From Lycocorax pyrrhopterus obiensis (Eukaryota; Chordata; Aves; Passeriformes; Paradisaeidae), in assembly GCA_014706295.1 (NCBI GenBank), contig JACSVZ010000002.1, positions 135,642,682-135,706,681 on the forward strand: a stretch of DNA of 64,000 nt, written 5' to 3'. The position numbers and the translations under genes are program-made. This document shows, in pieces, positions 34,909 through 45,812 of this stretch. The stretch's first letter is position 1; each line of letters opens with the position of its first letter. The notes beneath the pieces were generated by a model. That model searched no databases. It saw nothing but the letters and a program-made list of their open reading frames with translations, and was not told where the DNA came from.

Positions 34909-35232
34909 TTCTCCTATGAAGACAATCTGGGGGAGTTGGGTTTCTTCAGCTTGGAGAAGAGAAGGCTCTGGGGAGATGGTAGAGCATGTTCCAGTACTTG
35001 AAGGGGGCATACAAGAGAGGGGAAAAGGGGCTGTTGAAAACAGCATATAGTGATAGGACAAGGGGAAATGGCTTTAAACTGAAAGAGGGCAGAATTAGAG
35101 TAGACTTTAGGCAAAAATCTTTGCTGTAAGGGTGGTTAGGCATAGGAACAACTTGCCCAGAGAGGTTACGGATGCCCCATCCATGGAAGTGTTCGAGGCC
35201 AGGCTGGATGCGGCTTTGAGCAACCTGGACTA
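34909..35232 (+). mobile_element. CR1 LINE fragment, right half
   Basis: Continues the split CR1: 'ttctcctatgaagacaatct', 'cagcttggagaagagaaggc', 'gtgataggacaaggggaaat', 'aggccaggctggatg', 'gagcaacctgg'. It stops near 35232, before the final CR1 tail (the ATTCTATGATT repeats are absent), so the copy is truncated at its 3' end. Confidence 0.9.
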
Positions 35233-36360
35233 GTGGTTTTATGGTTTTGTGAGCAACCTGGTTTTGTTCCCTAGGCTGAACACCAGAAGCAATGTCATCT
35301 AGTCAATGAAGACCTTTTTTTGGCATTTTATATAGACATTTCACTGACTGATTCACTTTTCCCAGTATAACTACAAGAAAATATTTAAATAAATTTTACC
35401 ATTAGAAATAGAGGGCAGATGATTACCCTGTGTTTACTTCATACAGCTTACAAGAGGAGAGTATGGCCAAAGTTGTAAATGGCTATCAGTCTTAAAAAAT
35501 AAGACTTCATACTTCAAGGTGATGTAAGATTCAGAATTTTGGGCTCTTTTACATTTCAGATATTTTATAAACTGGTCCTAGAGAAACAGAGGAATACATT
35601 AAAGAAATATTTTGTATGTTTTGGGCAAATATTAAATGAGCAGAGTGAGATTCATAGGCCTTCTCATAAAAAAGTTTCTGTAAGAAAAAATGTCTTAGAT
35701 TTAAATATGTCTTCCTATATCCCTCAACAAATCTTTGCCATGGAACCAGTTAGAAAAACCAAGCAAGGCAGCAGCTATTCCTTTGTAATTAAAATCTGCG
35801 CACGGTGAAAATTACAGACCAGTAACAGTAATGAACAATTATGCAATGAGATGCTGCTTTGCATAGCTGACACACAGAGCTCAGAAACCTTTTACTAAAT
35901 CAGTTCATGAATCATAGAGAGTCCAGGTGACATTTTTCATAGCTAAGACTGCGTATGCACCAGCAGTGGAAAATCTAGACTGGCATGCACTCAGATGTTT
36001 CAAAACAATCTGCTTAAAGCGAAAAGAATGAAGTAAAAATGTTTTGATGGAGTGTTTCGGTTCTAAAAAGAAAACATTTAAATCGTTTAAGAAATCCTAA
36101 TAATGTATTAATTACATTTTCCTAGATTAATAATTATTTTTGGGAGACCAAGACCCCCAGATTTTAAGCTGCACAAACATAATTAAAGGGAAAACGTAAC
36201 AGACCATTATTTATGCCACCAGTTCCATTGAACCAGTAAATCACCTTAATAAATGAAGGCTCATTAAGAGGTGTTCAAGATCAGTCTGGCAGATTAGTTT
36301 ACCAGAACTAACACTCACTTGTGGGTGAATTAAAGGAATCACGATTTGACTAGAAATAAA
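35233..36360. other. Unique DNA with a possible regulatory block
   Basis: No gene was seen. 36080-36260 carries dense TAAT cores ('taataatgtattaattac', 'gattaataattatt') in non-repetitive sequence and could be conserved non-coding DNA; this is inference only. A frame of 89 codons (35539-35808) shows no known domain. Confidence 0.5.
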
Positions 36361-36512
36361 GGAAGGGGAAGGGGAAGGGGAAGGGGAAGGGCAAGGGGAA
36401 GGGGAAGGGGAAGGGGAAGGGAGAGGGGAAGGGGAAGGGGAAGGGGAAGGGGAAGGGGAAGGGGAAGGGGAAGGGGAAAGGAACAGAAGCGAATGGAAGG
36501 GAACGGAAGGGA
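36361..36512. repeat. (AAGGGG)n purine array
   Basis: About 19-20 hexamer units GGGGAA cover 36361-36477 with two single-unit variants (GGGCAA near 36392 and GGGAGAGGGG near 36420), then a decayed GGAAGGGAAC tail to about 36512. One strand is entirely purine for most of the array. The repeated (Arg-Gly) and (Pro-Leu) readings in the two strands are translation artefacts of the repeat. Confidence 0.95.
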
Positions 36513-36587
36513 AACTCTGGTTGTAAAAAGATTTGTGTCTGTATCTAAGCAGGTATTCACATTTTGGGGCATGAAGGAGTACATCGT

Positions 36588-36842
36588 AGATTCACAGAAT
36601 TATAGAATGGCTTGGTTCAGAAGGGATCATAAATATCATCTAGTTCAAGTCCCTTGCCATGCCCAGGAACACCTCCCACTAGATCAGATTTCTTAAAGCC
36701 ACACCCAGCCTGGCCTTGAACACTTTGGGAATGGGGTATCACCACCCTAATGCCAAAGAATTTCTTCCCAGCCTCTAATCCAAATCTCTCTTTGTAGTTT
36801 AAAAGTGTCCCCTCTTGTCCTATCGCTATTAGTCCATATAAA
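36588..36842 (-). mobile_element. CR1 LINE 3' end
   Basis: Starts AGATTCACAGAATTATAGAA (reverse of the CR1 tail), then 'gccatgcccaggaacacctc', 'ccactagatcag', 'gcctggccttgaacac', 'aagaatttcttcc', 'cctcttgtcctatcgct'. This is the classic CR1 3' UTR and adjoining region in minus orientation, 5'-truncated. Confidence 0.92.
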
Positions 36843-39800
36843 ATAATTATGCTATTCCATTGGGACAATGCTGACCTATCGGAAAATGCTGTGTATTTTA
36901 CTGTCCTATATGGCAATTCTCTCTGCCCAATTAAGTGTGAGAAGTAACTAGTTCCCACATCTGAACCTGTCCCTGTGCATTCAGGTTATTCAGAATTGAA
37001 CCACACAGTGTATGACAGGCAGAGTCAGGCAGCTGTCCTTGTGAACATGCCAAGTCCCCAGTTCGCAGACCTAGGAAAGGCAATACCTGCTGTGCAAGCA
37101 GTCCTTCTGAGCAGATGTTATGCATCCTGTAGTTCCTTGTGTTTTCTCAAACAAGGAGTATTAAAGCTTATCTCCTCTTCATTCCCTTGAACTCTGCCAA
37201 AGAAACACCGTGCCACTGGCTTCAGGAAGCTATTTGATGTAGTTTCTAAGAAATATTGCATCAAAGAACACAATAAAGGACATCAATTTGGAGGGGTTTT
37301 CTTTGGTATGGTTTGGGGTTATCTGGTTAGTTTTTTGGTCGGTAGGGGTTTTTTGGTTTTTTTCATATATACGGAAATGGAATGTTGATTTCCCTTATGG
37401 ATTGATTTGAAGACTACCTGAAGAGGTTCTGCGTAGTGAGTTCTTGCTTTGATTTCCTTTGTCCTGTGTAGCACGTTAAGTATAGGCCAAGGGATCTGAT
37501 AAGGAACAGAATGAAATTCAGTAGAGGCATGGGTCTCTCAATCTGAACTAAAACTGTATTGTTTAATACTCCCTCTTTAAAAGCAATAAAAATTTGATTT
37601 TTTGTTTAAGTGAACATTCTGAATTGAAATAGGCACTGACAGCTTAAACAGTCTCAGCAATAAAATCATCAGTCTCAATAAATGTAATTGCTGTTAACTT
37701 TGTGAATTTTATAGGCACATCAGTTTTATGTATTTGTATAAATATTTGTACACTATTTGCTGTGTATAAAATTTGAAATGTAATTTATTTAGTGCTTTAA
37801 AGAAACCTGAAATAATTTGATTTTTTTATAACATGACTATCAAGTGCATATCCGAGAAATGATGTGTTACATACAAATACTTAATGTTATATATGACTGT
37901 GTCAGAGGCAAAGCACTGTCAGGAATTCTAGACAAGCTGACTGATAGCAAAATAAAAAGGGGACTTTTATGCCAGGTCAGCATTTCATGGATTTAAGGCA
38001 ACTTTTTTTTTTTCCTTTCTTTTTAAGTAAAACTATATGAGACAAAAGAACAGTGTACCCAGATCAACTAGGATTTCATTGGACATGGAATAGGTACAAA
38101 AAAATCTGGTTTTGCAAAAGAAATTACTTTTCAGTTATCCAGATGAAAATGATTTTTCATCTGAAAGTTTATAACATTTGGTAGATAATTTTCAGCTTTC
38201 TGAAAAAAAACATATTCAGTACTAGACCAATTACTCAAATCTAAACACAAATTAGAGAAAAGGTTCACAGAAAACTCTAGCTGGGGAGAACCACTACTGG
38301 TGCCAATGAGCTATTAATTGATACATAAGTAGCTGATTTATGGTTTTGTGTTTTTTTTTGATTTATTCAAGTCTTAGACATTGATAGATAAACTTTTTAA
38401 AAACAGTTTTAAATTATCTCAAAAATGTTATCAGTGTCAGTGAAATTCTCCACATAACTCATTTCAGATCTCTGCTGGTTGTTCTTTCCTTTCTGGGACT
38501 GCCTGGACCTGAATTCCAGAAACTGAGGTGTGACAGCTTAGACTGTAGTTTCCCCACACTCTCTTTCTTGCCTTTTTTAAAAAAAAGATTTAAAGACATC
38601 AGCCAGCTCCATCAACACCAGCAACTGCAAAACATCCTGTGCTGTGGTCTTGCGTTAGACCAAGTGTGTTAAGTGATCTCTCACTCTGCCTTGACTTTCA
38701 CTTCCACAAAGCCAGAATGTAGGATCAGGGGCCTCTAAGACCTAGGGATAAAGCTTTCAAAAAAACCCCATCGATTACCTCAGCTTTCTCTGTGTCTATC
38801 ATCACCAGGTCCTCTCCCCACTAAGCAGTGGACAAACAGTTCCCTTAAAATTCCTTTTCCTACCAATTAATTTCTATAAGCTTGTCTTCCTGCTCTTGAC
38901 ATCTGTTCTGAGTGCTAACTCCCACTCTGCTTTGGCTTTTGGATCTCCAACCCAGCACATACAAGCAATGTTTCTTTGGTACTACATGACCTCTGCTTGC
39001 CTCTACCCCTCCTTCCACCTCCTTTCTGCATCTGAGCTCAGTCAGGAGTTCCTTGTTCATCTGCACTGGCCTTGTGCCTCACCTGATCAATCTTCTGCAT
39101 GTCAGAATGAATCCTTCTCTGTTTTGAGGACATTGTCCTTGGAGGTCAACCAGCTCTCTGGTGCCATTTTTCTTTTTGGGACAGTCTCCCATGGGATCTC
39201 ACCAAACAGAGCACTAAACAAACTGGGATCCTCTCCAGAAACTTGTGGTTGTAGATCTGCTGTTTTTCTTGCTCATTTTTCTCAGGATCTCTAACAGCAC
39301 TGTCTCATAGTAGCTGGAGTCAAGGCTGCCCTCAGCTTCACCAGTCGATTCTTCTTTATTCATGTGAAATAAACTTAGCACAACTGCTCCTTTAGATTCT
39401 TGGTGTCAAAGAACTGTTTTGATACTCAGCAGAAACTTTGTATAAAGCTCTTCTCTCAAAGTTAACAAGCCAAATGAGAAAGGGTTGTGTGTGTGTGTCG
39501 GTCTGCGTCAGTTGTTTATTAACTATTGTCGCAAATGGTGCCCTACTTGTTTGTGAGCCACAAGACTTCACTGTAGCTGATATTCTGGTATTAATTTATT
39601 TTTATGATTGTCCTTCCAATAAACATTTGCTTTTCATGAAAGTTTAAAAAAAAAAGAGGAAAAAGTGCAAGTAATCATGAAACAGAATTAATTTCTAATT
39701 TTTACATTATTTTCAAAATAAAGATACAAAAAATTGTATAAAAAGTGATTCTTGCACCTTTCCTCCTAGGTATAATTGTTTCAGATTGAATATGGGGAGG

Positions 39801-40429
39801 ATACTTCATATATTCTTTCTAATATTTTTTATTTTATGCTTATTGAAATATGCATATAAATTTTTGTCCTCTAGGTATAGAGCTGTATTAGTCTAATTTA
39901 ATTTAGAAAAGGCATCACATTTTAGATGTCAGCTGTGCCTTATGAAATAAGGCATTTTCGTAATCCTCAGCTATCAAAAGTAAGGTTTTTTTGACTTACA
40001 GTTAATAGAAAAAAGGTGAAAATTTGCCTTCAAAATAAAGAAAAAAACCCTACAAAACCCAAACAACCCCCTAGAACCTTCCTATTCTATTAATGCTGCT
40101 GAAAACAAAATAAAAATCTGTGTTTTCCAGATGTTTTTAAATTTATCCTGCTTATAAGCTAAGGTGAAATTTTAAAAGGGTGTCATTTGTACAAAGCTAC
40201 TTTTTTACAACTTTTTCACAACTTTTTCTTCTGAAAGGCTTAAGAATTTTGGTTGCAGTAAGCAGTAAAATTAATTTGACTCAATTCCCTTTCTTTTCCT
40301 TTGGTTATAATGGTAGGAAGTTTATTTTCCTTTCCTCTTTAGCAATAAAGTTGCAATATTCAGGCTTTATACAAGAAGAAAACATTGAATAATATGTAAG
40401 AAATTCTGAATAACATCTGTGATTTAGTC
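36843..40429. other. Unique DNA, mostly AT-rich
   Basis: No gene was seen. 37540-37830 is AT-rich and non-repetitive with several TAAT and AATAAA motifs. 38450-39410 is less AT-rich and is described separately. Confidence 0.55.
38450..39410. other. Unassigned CT-rich block with 132-codon frame
   Basis: Base composition shifts to pyrimidine-rich and moderately GC-rich relative to both sides. A plus-strand frame of 132 codons (38896-39294) is Ser/Leu-rich without a recognised family. AATAAA occurs at 39368-39373, shortly after it. It could be a decayed LTR, an old retrocopy 3' UTR or an unrecognised repeat; I cannot decide between them. Confidence 0.3.
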
Positions 40430-40694
40430 AGTTTGCTAAAAAACTTGACAAGGTACCTATTGAGTGTCTTCTCCCGAGGAACTGGCTGGACATTAGACAT
40501 TGCATGAGGATTGGACATGGATAATGAATCTTTTTGCTTTGTTTCATTTCTCCATGTAGCCCTGCTTTTCTTCATTAAACTGACTTTATCTTAATCCATG
40601 AGTTTTTGATCTTATTTTCCCTGCTGCCCCCCAGAGGAGGGGGAGTGAGAGAGTGGCTTGGTGGGCACTTAGCTGCCAAAGTCAACTCATCACA
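40430..40694 (+). mobile_element. LTR 3' part, plus orientation
   Basis: The right end 'ttccctgctgccccccagag', 'gagggggagtgagagag', 'gggcacttagctgcc', 'tcaactcatcaca' is the U5 terminus of avian ERVL-like LTRs, comparable to the reverse complement of 18544-18660. The phrase 'gaactggctggacattagac' upstream is a recalled LTR segment. The 5' part and target duplication are not visible, so the left limit is approximate. Confidence 0.65.
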
Positions 40695-43600
40695 CCAACA
40701 AGAAAAAAAACCAACAGAGTTTTAATAACGCCATGCATATAAAAGAGATCATCATCAAATTACTAAATTAATGTTGACAGGTCATGCAGCTTAACGCAAA
40801 ATCGCTTAGACATATATTTCAGTAAACATTTGTTAAATCACTTCTTCAAAAATTACAATGAAAAAGCTGTAGTAGTTTTCTATAACCTTAACAGTGGTGG
40901 TGGAGATCAATTAGGTGTTGGGTCAAGAAGACACTCATAATACATCATAAAAAAAGATGCCTTAAAATGAATGTAAAGAGCTTTATTGTTAAGATGGAGA
41001 AAGGTAAAATTGCTTTGATTCTGATGGCATTTTCATGAATGATAGAGTTAAATTTTTTTATTCTTTATATGTATAGATTTTAATATATAATTTATAGAAA
41101 AATTAATATGCACAGTTTATGTGCAGTTAAGATTTTATGGGAAAATATAATTGTAAATCAATATGAAACCCTTAGCAACCAGTAAGAATAGGAAATACTA
41201 AAGAGTAATTAATTAGACTAAAACTATTTGCAACAAAATAATATATAGATTCTGAATCAGATTTCCTGTCTAGATGAGCATTTTGAACAGTATCTGTTCA
41301 TTATCACTTGTAAAAAGCTTTTACTAAAGCAACAGAAAGCTGCACCTATGAAAAAGGTTTTTGTTAAACAACTATTTAAATATTCAATTGTGTGTCTAAT
41401 CATGTTTGTCCATCAAATTCTTAGTAAAAACTTTGTATTTTCTCTTTTTTCTTATTCTATGTTTTTATTAGGTTAAAATGAGAACTATCTAATACTGTGG
41501 AATCCTTGTCTGTCTGACTGGAGGACCCACGCATGCTGTAGTAAATATTTGCATAGATAAATAATTTCTTCTAAGTCTCATGAGATTTTACCTCTGCTTC
41601 AAATACACAAATGACTGTAAAAGGAGTCATCAGATCAATGTTCTTCTGTCACTTCCTGAAAGCATGTCTAATTTATCCTTCCTAATTCCTTTTCTTCAGT
41701 ATGCACAAGATTTCAGTTAGCATTGCTATTCTATCACGGTACTCTAGGAAACAATCAGAATAAACTCGGCTTAGAATACGTTGCTTTTCACTCATAGAAG
41801 TGCAGTTGAGCTTGAGCACTTTTACTGAAAGGGAACAAACAGCTGAAGGTGGTGACAAAGCCCCTAATTACTTAAATGGCGCAGGATTAGGCCACTAGTG
41901 GATTCTGCATGTTGGAGCTTATATGTTGTATTAAAACTTGCTAATGATTGAATTTTTAAAACCCAGAAAATCATGAGAAAAAAAAATCTAAGATTTCAGT
42001 CTATAGATTATACTATTTGGAGCCAAAACCTACATTACCAGTTATCTGTTCAGCTGACCAACAACAAACTGCCCCACCTTTTAAGAGCTGAAGATATAGA
42101 CAAAACAAATAAAATTCCCGTAAGTTTACTAACTTCTTAGTGTGTTTAGATGGAAGCAATGTCCTGTCAGATACAACGTAATGTTAATACTATGTGACAA
42201 ATTGTAATTCATTGCAACATGATGTGATGTGCTAATAAAATACAACTTGTAAATGTGTATTACCTATGGCAAACTAAGTCCTGTCAAAACTAATGAAAAT
42301 TAAAATATTTTCCTGCCACTGATGAATGGAACTTATTTTTATGCTATTTCTTTCTGACGTGTAAACACTTTGGGGTACTGATAAGGTAAGTCTGAAAATT
42401 ACTTCTGTCTTAAGAAGTGGAATTTAGAGAAAGATCAAAACAGTTTGGGGAAAGTTGGGATTGATGATAGGGAGGCAAAGGATGAAAATGTTGCACTTGG
42501 CTGGCTGAGGTCATATATGACATGGCATAACCTATACACCTGCAGTGACATGCTATTGAGTTTCTCATATCATGCCTGAATACTGTCCTCAGAATGTTGT
42601 CAAAAGAGATTCAGCTGAAATAAAATGTTGATTAACAGACATAGTGACATTTTTCCCATGAGTAGAACCTGTGGCAGTTCTACATCTGGCTGGTATTTGG
42701 AGGATATTTCAGCTATTTTTCAAGTTCATCTCCAGTTGAAGATGACTAATGTGCTTACTATAAAGGATTGCTGGAAGCTAAGCCCCGGGGCTGCTTGAGA
42801 GCATAAACTTTAGCTCATAGTTAATCTGACCAGACTTCCAAGTAAGGAACAGGTATAGGAAATGGTTTCTGAATATTGTGTGCTTGAGAAGATCAGCATG
42901 CATGCCAGCAAATATGACTGCTGGAAGTCTTTTCCCACTTCTCAAAATTTAATTCTCTGGCACTCTCTTCTAAATCCTCTAAAACTTCATGCCTAAGCTC
43001 CCACACATACTGGTGTACACACTTAAGCTCTTCTTTTTTGCTTAAATTCCAGCCAGCATTGCTTTTCTATGTGCTTCATATCATGCTTGCTGCTTTATTT
43101 TAGCTTTTGTAGCCGGTGACATTGATTTTCCCTACTAAAATATCTTTACTAAGGCATTCCCTGTACATTTCTTTTGTCTAAAGAAATTACTAAAAATTAA
43201 GAATCATAGTAATGATCACTGCATATTGTGTACACATATGTAAGCAAATACGCACACACATATACACACACAATATATACATACTTTAGTGTGCATTATA
43301 ATCATAACCACTTTACAAATCAAAGTTCTCTTATCTTCCAAAGGAGGAAACCCAGTTTCCAGAGATGACTTGAAAACTCAGCAGCAGAGCTTTTTTAAAG
43401 TAGGGAAGCTGAGCTGCAGATGCATACAGTGCTTGGGATCTTTGCCAGGGTGTGGTTCATGAAAAGGACTGGTCTTCCTAGGAAAGGGCCAAACCAGCAG
43501 ATGATTACACACACAAAGTGAATGATCTAGGCTGGAGGTGCCATACCACTCATTATCAGGAAGGATATAAGTATTAAACCTTCAGTTAAAACATTTGAAT

Positions 43601-44084
43601 TGCCTACTTGACCATTGGATCTGATCTTCCCTAGTGCAAAATTTGATTGGTTAAATCATAGATGGAGATCTAAAATATTGGAATGGGAAAATCTTTGACA
43701 TACTTCAGGTATTCCAGTCTTTGTCCTCTTTTTTCTCTGATGTTACAAGTAAGGTCGCAAAACTAATTTCGCAAAATCCCTTTCTGATCTTAATAATTAC
43801 ATACATTCGAATTGCAGTCTCAATTCTTTGTAGTTGCCCAGTGTATACTTTTGTGGGAGAGGTTTTTGATAGAAGTTTTAAACTCTGTATCTATTAAAAA
43901 GCTGATTTTGATAAAAAGGTATTATTTACCTAGTAGACTCATGCACAGAAAGTTTTTTGCTTTGCTTTCTAGTCATAGAAGGGAGTGTTTCAGGGGGATT
44001 TGGAGAAAGACTAACTGCTCTTCTATTTACAACAGTTGAAGTAAGAAGCAATCTTGTGGTACTTAATCAATCTCTTCTCTATGG
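40695..44084. other. Unique AT-rich DNA
   Basis: No gene was seen. Holds a mixed CA/TA tract near 43245-43280. Confidence 0.6.
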
Positions 44085-44355
44085 TGACCAGAACCCAAAG
44101 GAACCACCTGAAGTTGTGCCAGGGGACATTTTGGTCGGATATTAGAAAAAGGTTCTTCACCCCAGAGAGAGGCTGGGCACTGGAACAGGCTCCCCAGGGA
44201 AGTGGTCACAGCACCAAGACTGATACAGTTAGAGAAGTATTTGCACCATACTTTCAGGCACACGGTGTGACTCCTGGGGACAGTCCTATGCAGGTCCAGG
44301 AGTTCCACTCAATGATCCTTGAGTGTCCCTTCCAACTCATCTTATTCTATGACTA
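44085..44355 (+). mobile_element. CR1 LINE 3' end
   Basis: Follows a CR1 subfamily closely: 'gttgtgccaggggacatttt', 'ggtcggatattagaaaaagg', 'actggaacaggctccccagg', 'gaagtggtcacagcaccaag', 'caatgatccttgagtgtccc', ending 'attctatga'. It is 5'-truncated near 44085. The good match in length suggests a younger copy than the others. Confidence 0.93.
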
Positions 44356-45754
44356 ATTTGAGTTTAAAGATTGAATGAGAGTACAGAGAATCAGAAACTA
44401 AACATCAGTACTGTGTCATGGTAGTGAACAGAAGTTTGAACTGAACTGAAAGTTAAGAGGAGGATCATCAGATTAATTAAATGCCAGATGAGTAACTCCT
44501 GATGAGCAAAATGTTGGAGAGCTTGTCCAAGTAATCTTAAAGTAATTTATATTCAGATTAATGTTTAATTTATTCTTACACATGGCACAAAAGCATTTTT
44601 TTCTTCAACTAACCCTGGCCATTATCACCTCTAAAAGAGAAGATGGACACTGCAAACTGGACTGAATCAGATCCTCCAGTGTATGAGGCTGTCTAAATGT
44701 GTGAGCTCTTCTTCTAAGGAAATGTTTCAGGGAGCTCTTCCCATGAGTGTGAACTTCCTTGTAACTACTAGTCAGTGTCATTAAAATGAAAATTTTTTGC
44801 AAGTTTTAAATAATTTTTTCCTTAATCAGGAGGACTCATCAGGAAATCAAGACAAGGTGAGCATGAAAATGTATAAAATTTGCTTATATACTATCAAACT
44901 ATTTGACTGTAATTAAATTTTTATTCCTACTGAAATTCTTTGTGTTTTAATATTAGATTTACAGTGGAACAATTGTGTTAATGTTCATGATCATTGATGT
45001 TCAGTTCGCTGTAACAACAGCTACAATAAGAAACTTATGAAAATGCATCACATCCAAAAATATAAACTAAATCTCTGCTAAACTGAAAAGTAAATTTCCA
45101 TTCATGACATCACAAAAGATTATTACCTATAATTTCTTCATATAAATGTCCCAGAGTTATGTCCTGGCAGAGTAAGACTTAGAGTGGAGAAAAGATCCTA
45201 AAGCCAAGTACTAAAAAGATACAGATTGAGATGTGCTACTGAAAGTCTAATAGAATTTTAACTATTATGACATTAATAACATGCCATGGAAAAAGATTCA
45301 TTTTCCTGATTAAGAATTTCAAATGCAGTGTTTAGAAAATTTATGAGTTACAGCCAAACAGGGATTGGTTTTGGGTTTGTTTTGTTGTGTTTTTTTTTTT
45401 TTTTTTAGTAAAGTCTCCCTAGTGAATTGAAAATACTTTTTATTCTACAGTGAACATCTTACTACCTGTAGATTTCTAATTGGAAATAAAGAACCTTTAT
45501 ATTCACTACATAAATATTCATTCCTATCAATTTGTTGGGAAAAAAGACAGTTGTAATGTTATGAATGTGTAATCTCTAAATCTGTTAAATTGTGATTGGT
45601 TTTATTATATGCAACTGATTTGTCCCCCACAAAATTAGGCGATATAACTTCCTTACATTGCTATTATACTGGGATTGAAATAGCTATTTACCATCACCAT
45701 TTACTGCAGACTGTAGTATATCAATGCCAAACAGTTCTAATTCTTTTACATTGC
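44356..45754. other. Unique AT-rich DNA
   Basis: No gene was seen. A run of 16-17 T occurs at 45390-45406. Confidence 0.6.
45390..45406. repeat. Poly(T) tract
   Basis: An uninterrupted T run preceded by a GT-rich stretch. It is not adjacent to any recognised element. Confidence 0.85.
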
Positions 45755-45812
45755 TCTCCTGGTTTTGGCTGGGATAGAGTTAATTTTTGTCCTAGTACTT
45801 GACTGGTGTTAA
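45755..45812 (+). mobile_element. LTR 5' end fragment
   Basis: 'tctcctggttttggctggga' then 'tagagttaatttttgtccta' matches the start of a common avian LTR that opens TGTCCTGGTTTTGGCTGGGATAGAG (quoted in part). The first dinucleotide is decayed to TC. Only about 58 bp remain before similarity is lost. Confidence 0.65.

Noticed and set aside
36346..36696. Arg-Gly repeat protein
   Set aside because: The RG repeat is the translation of the AAGGGG microsatellite and the frame ends in a CR1.
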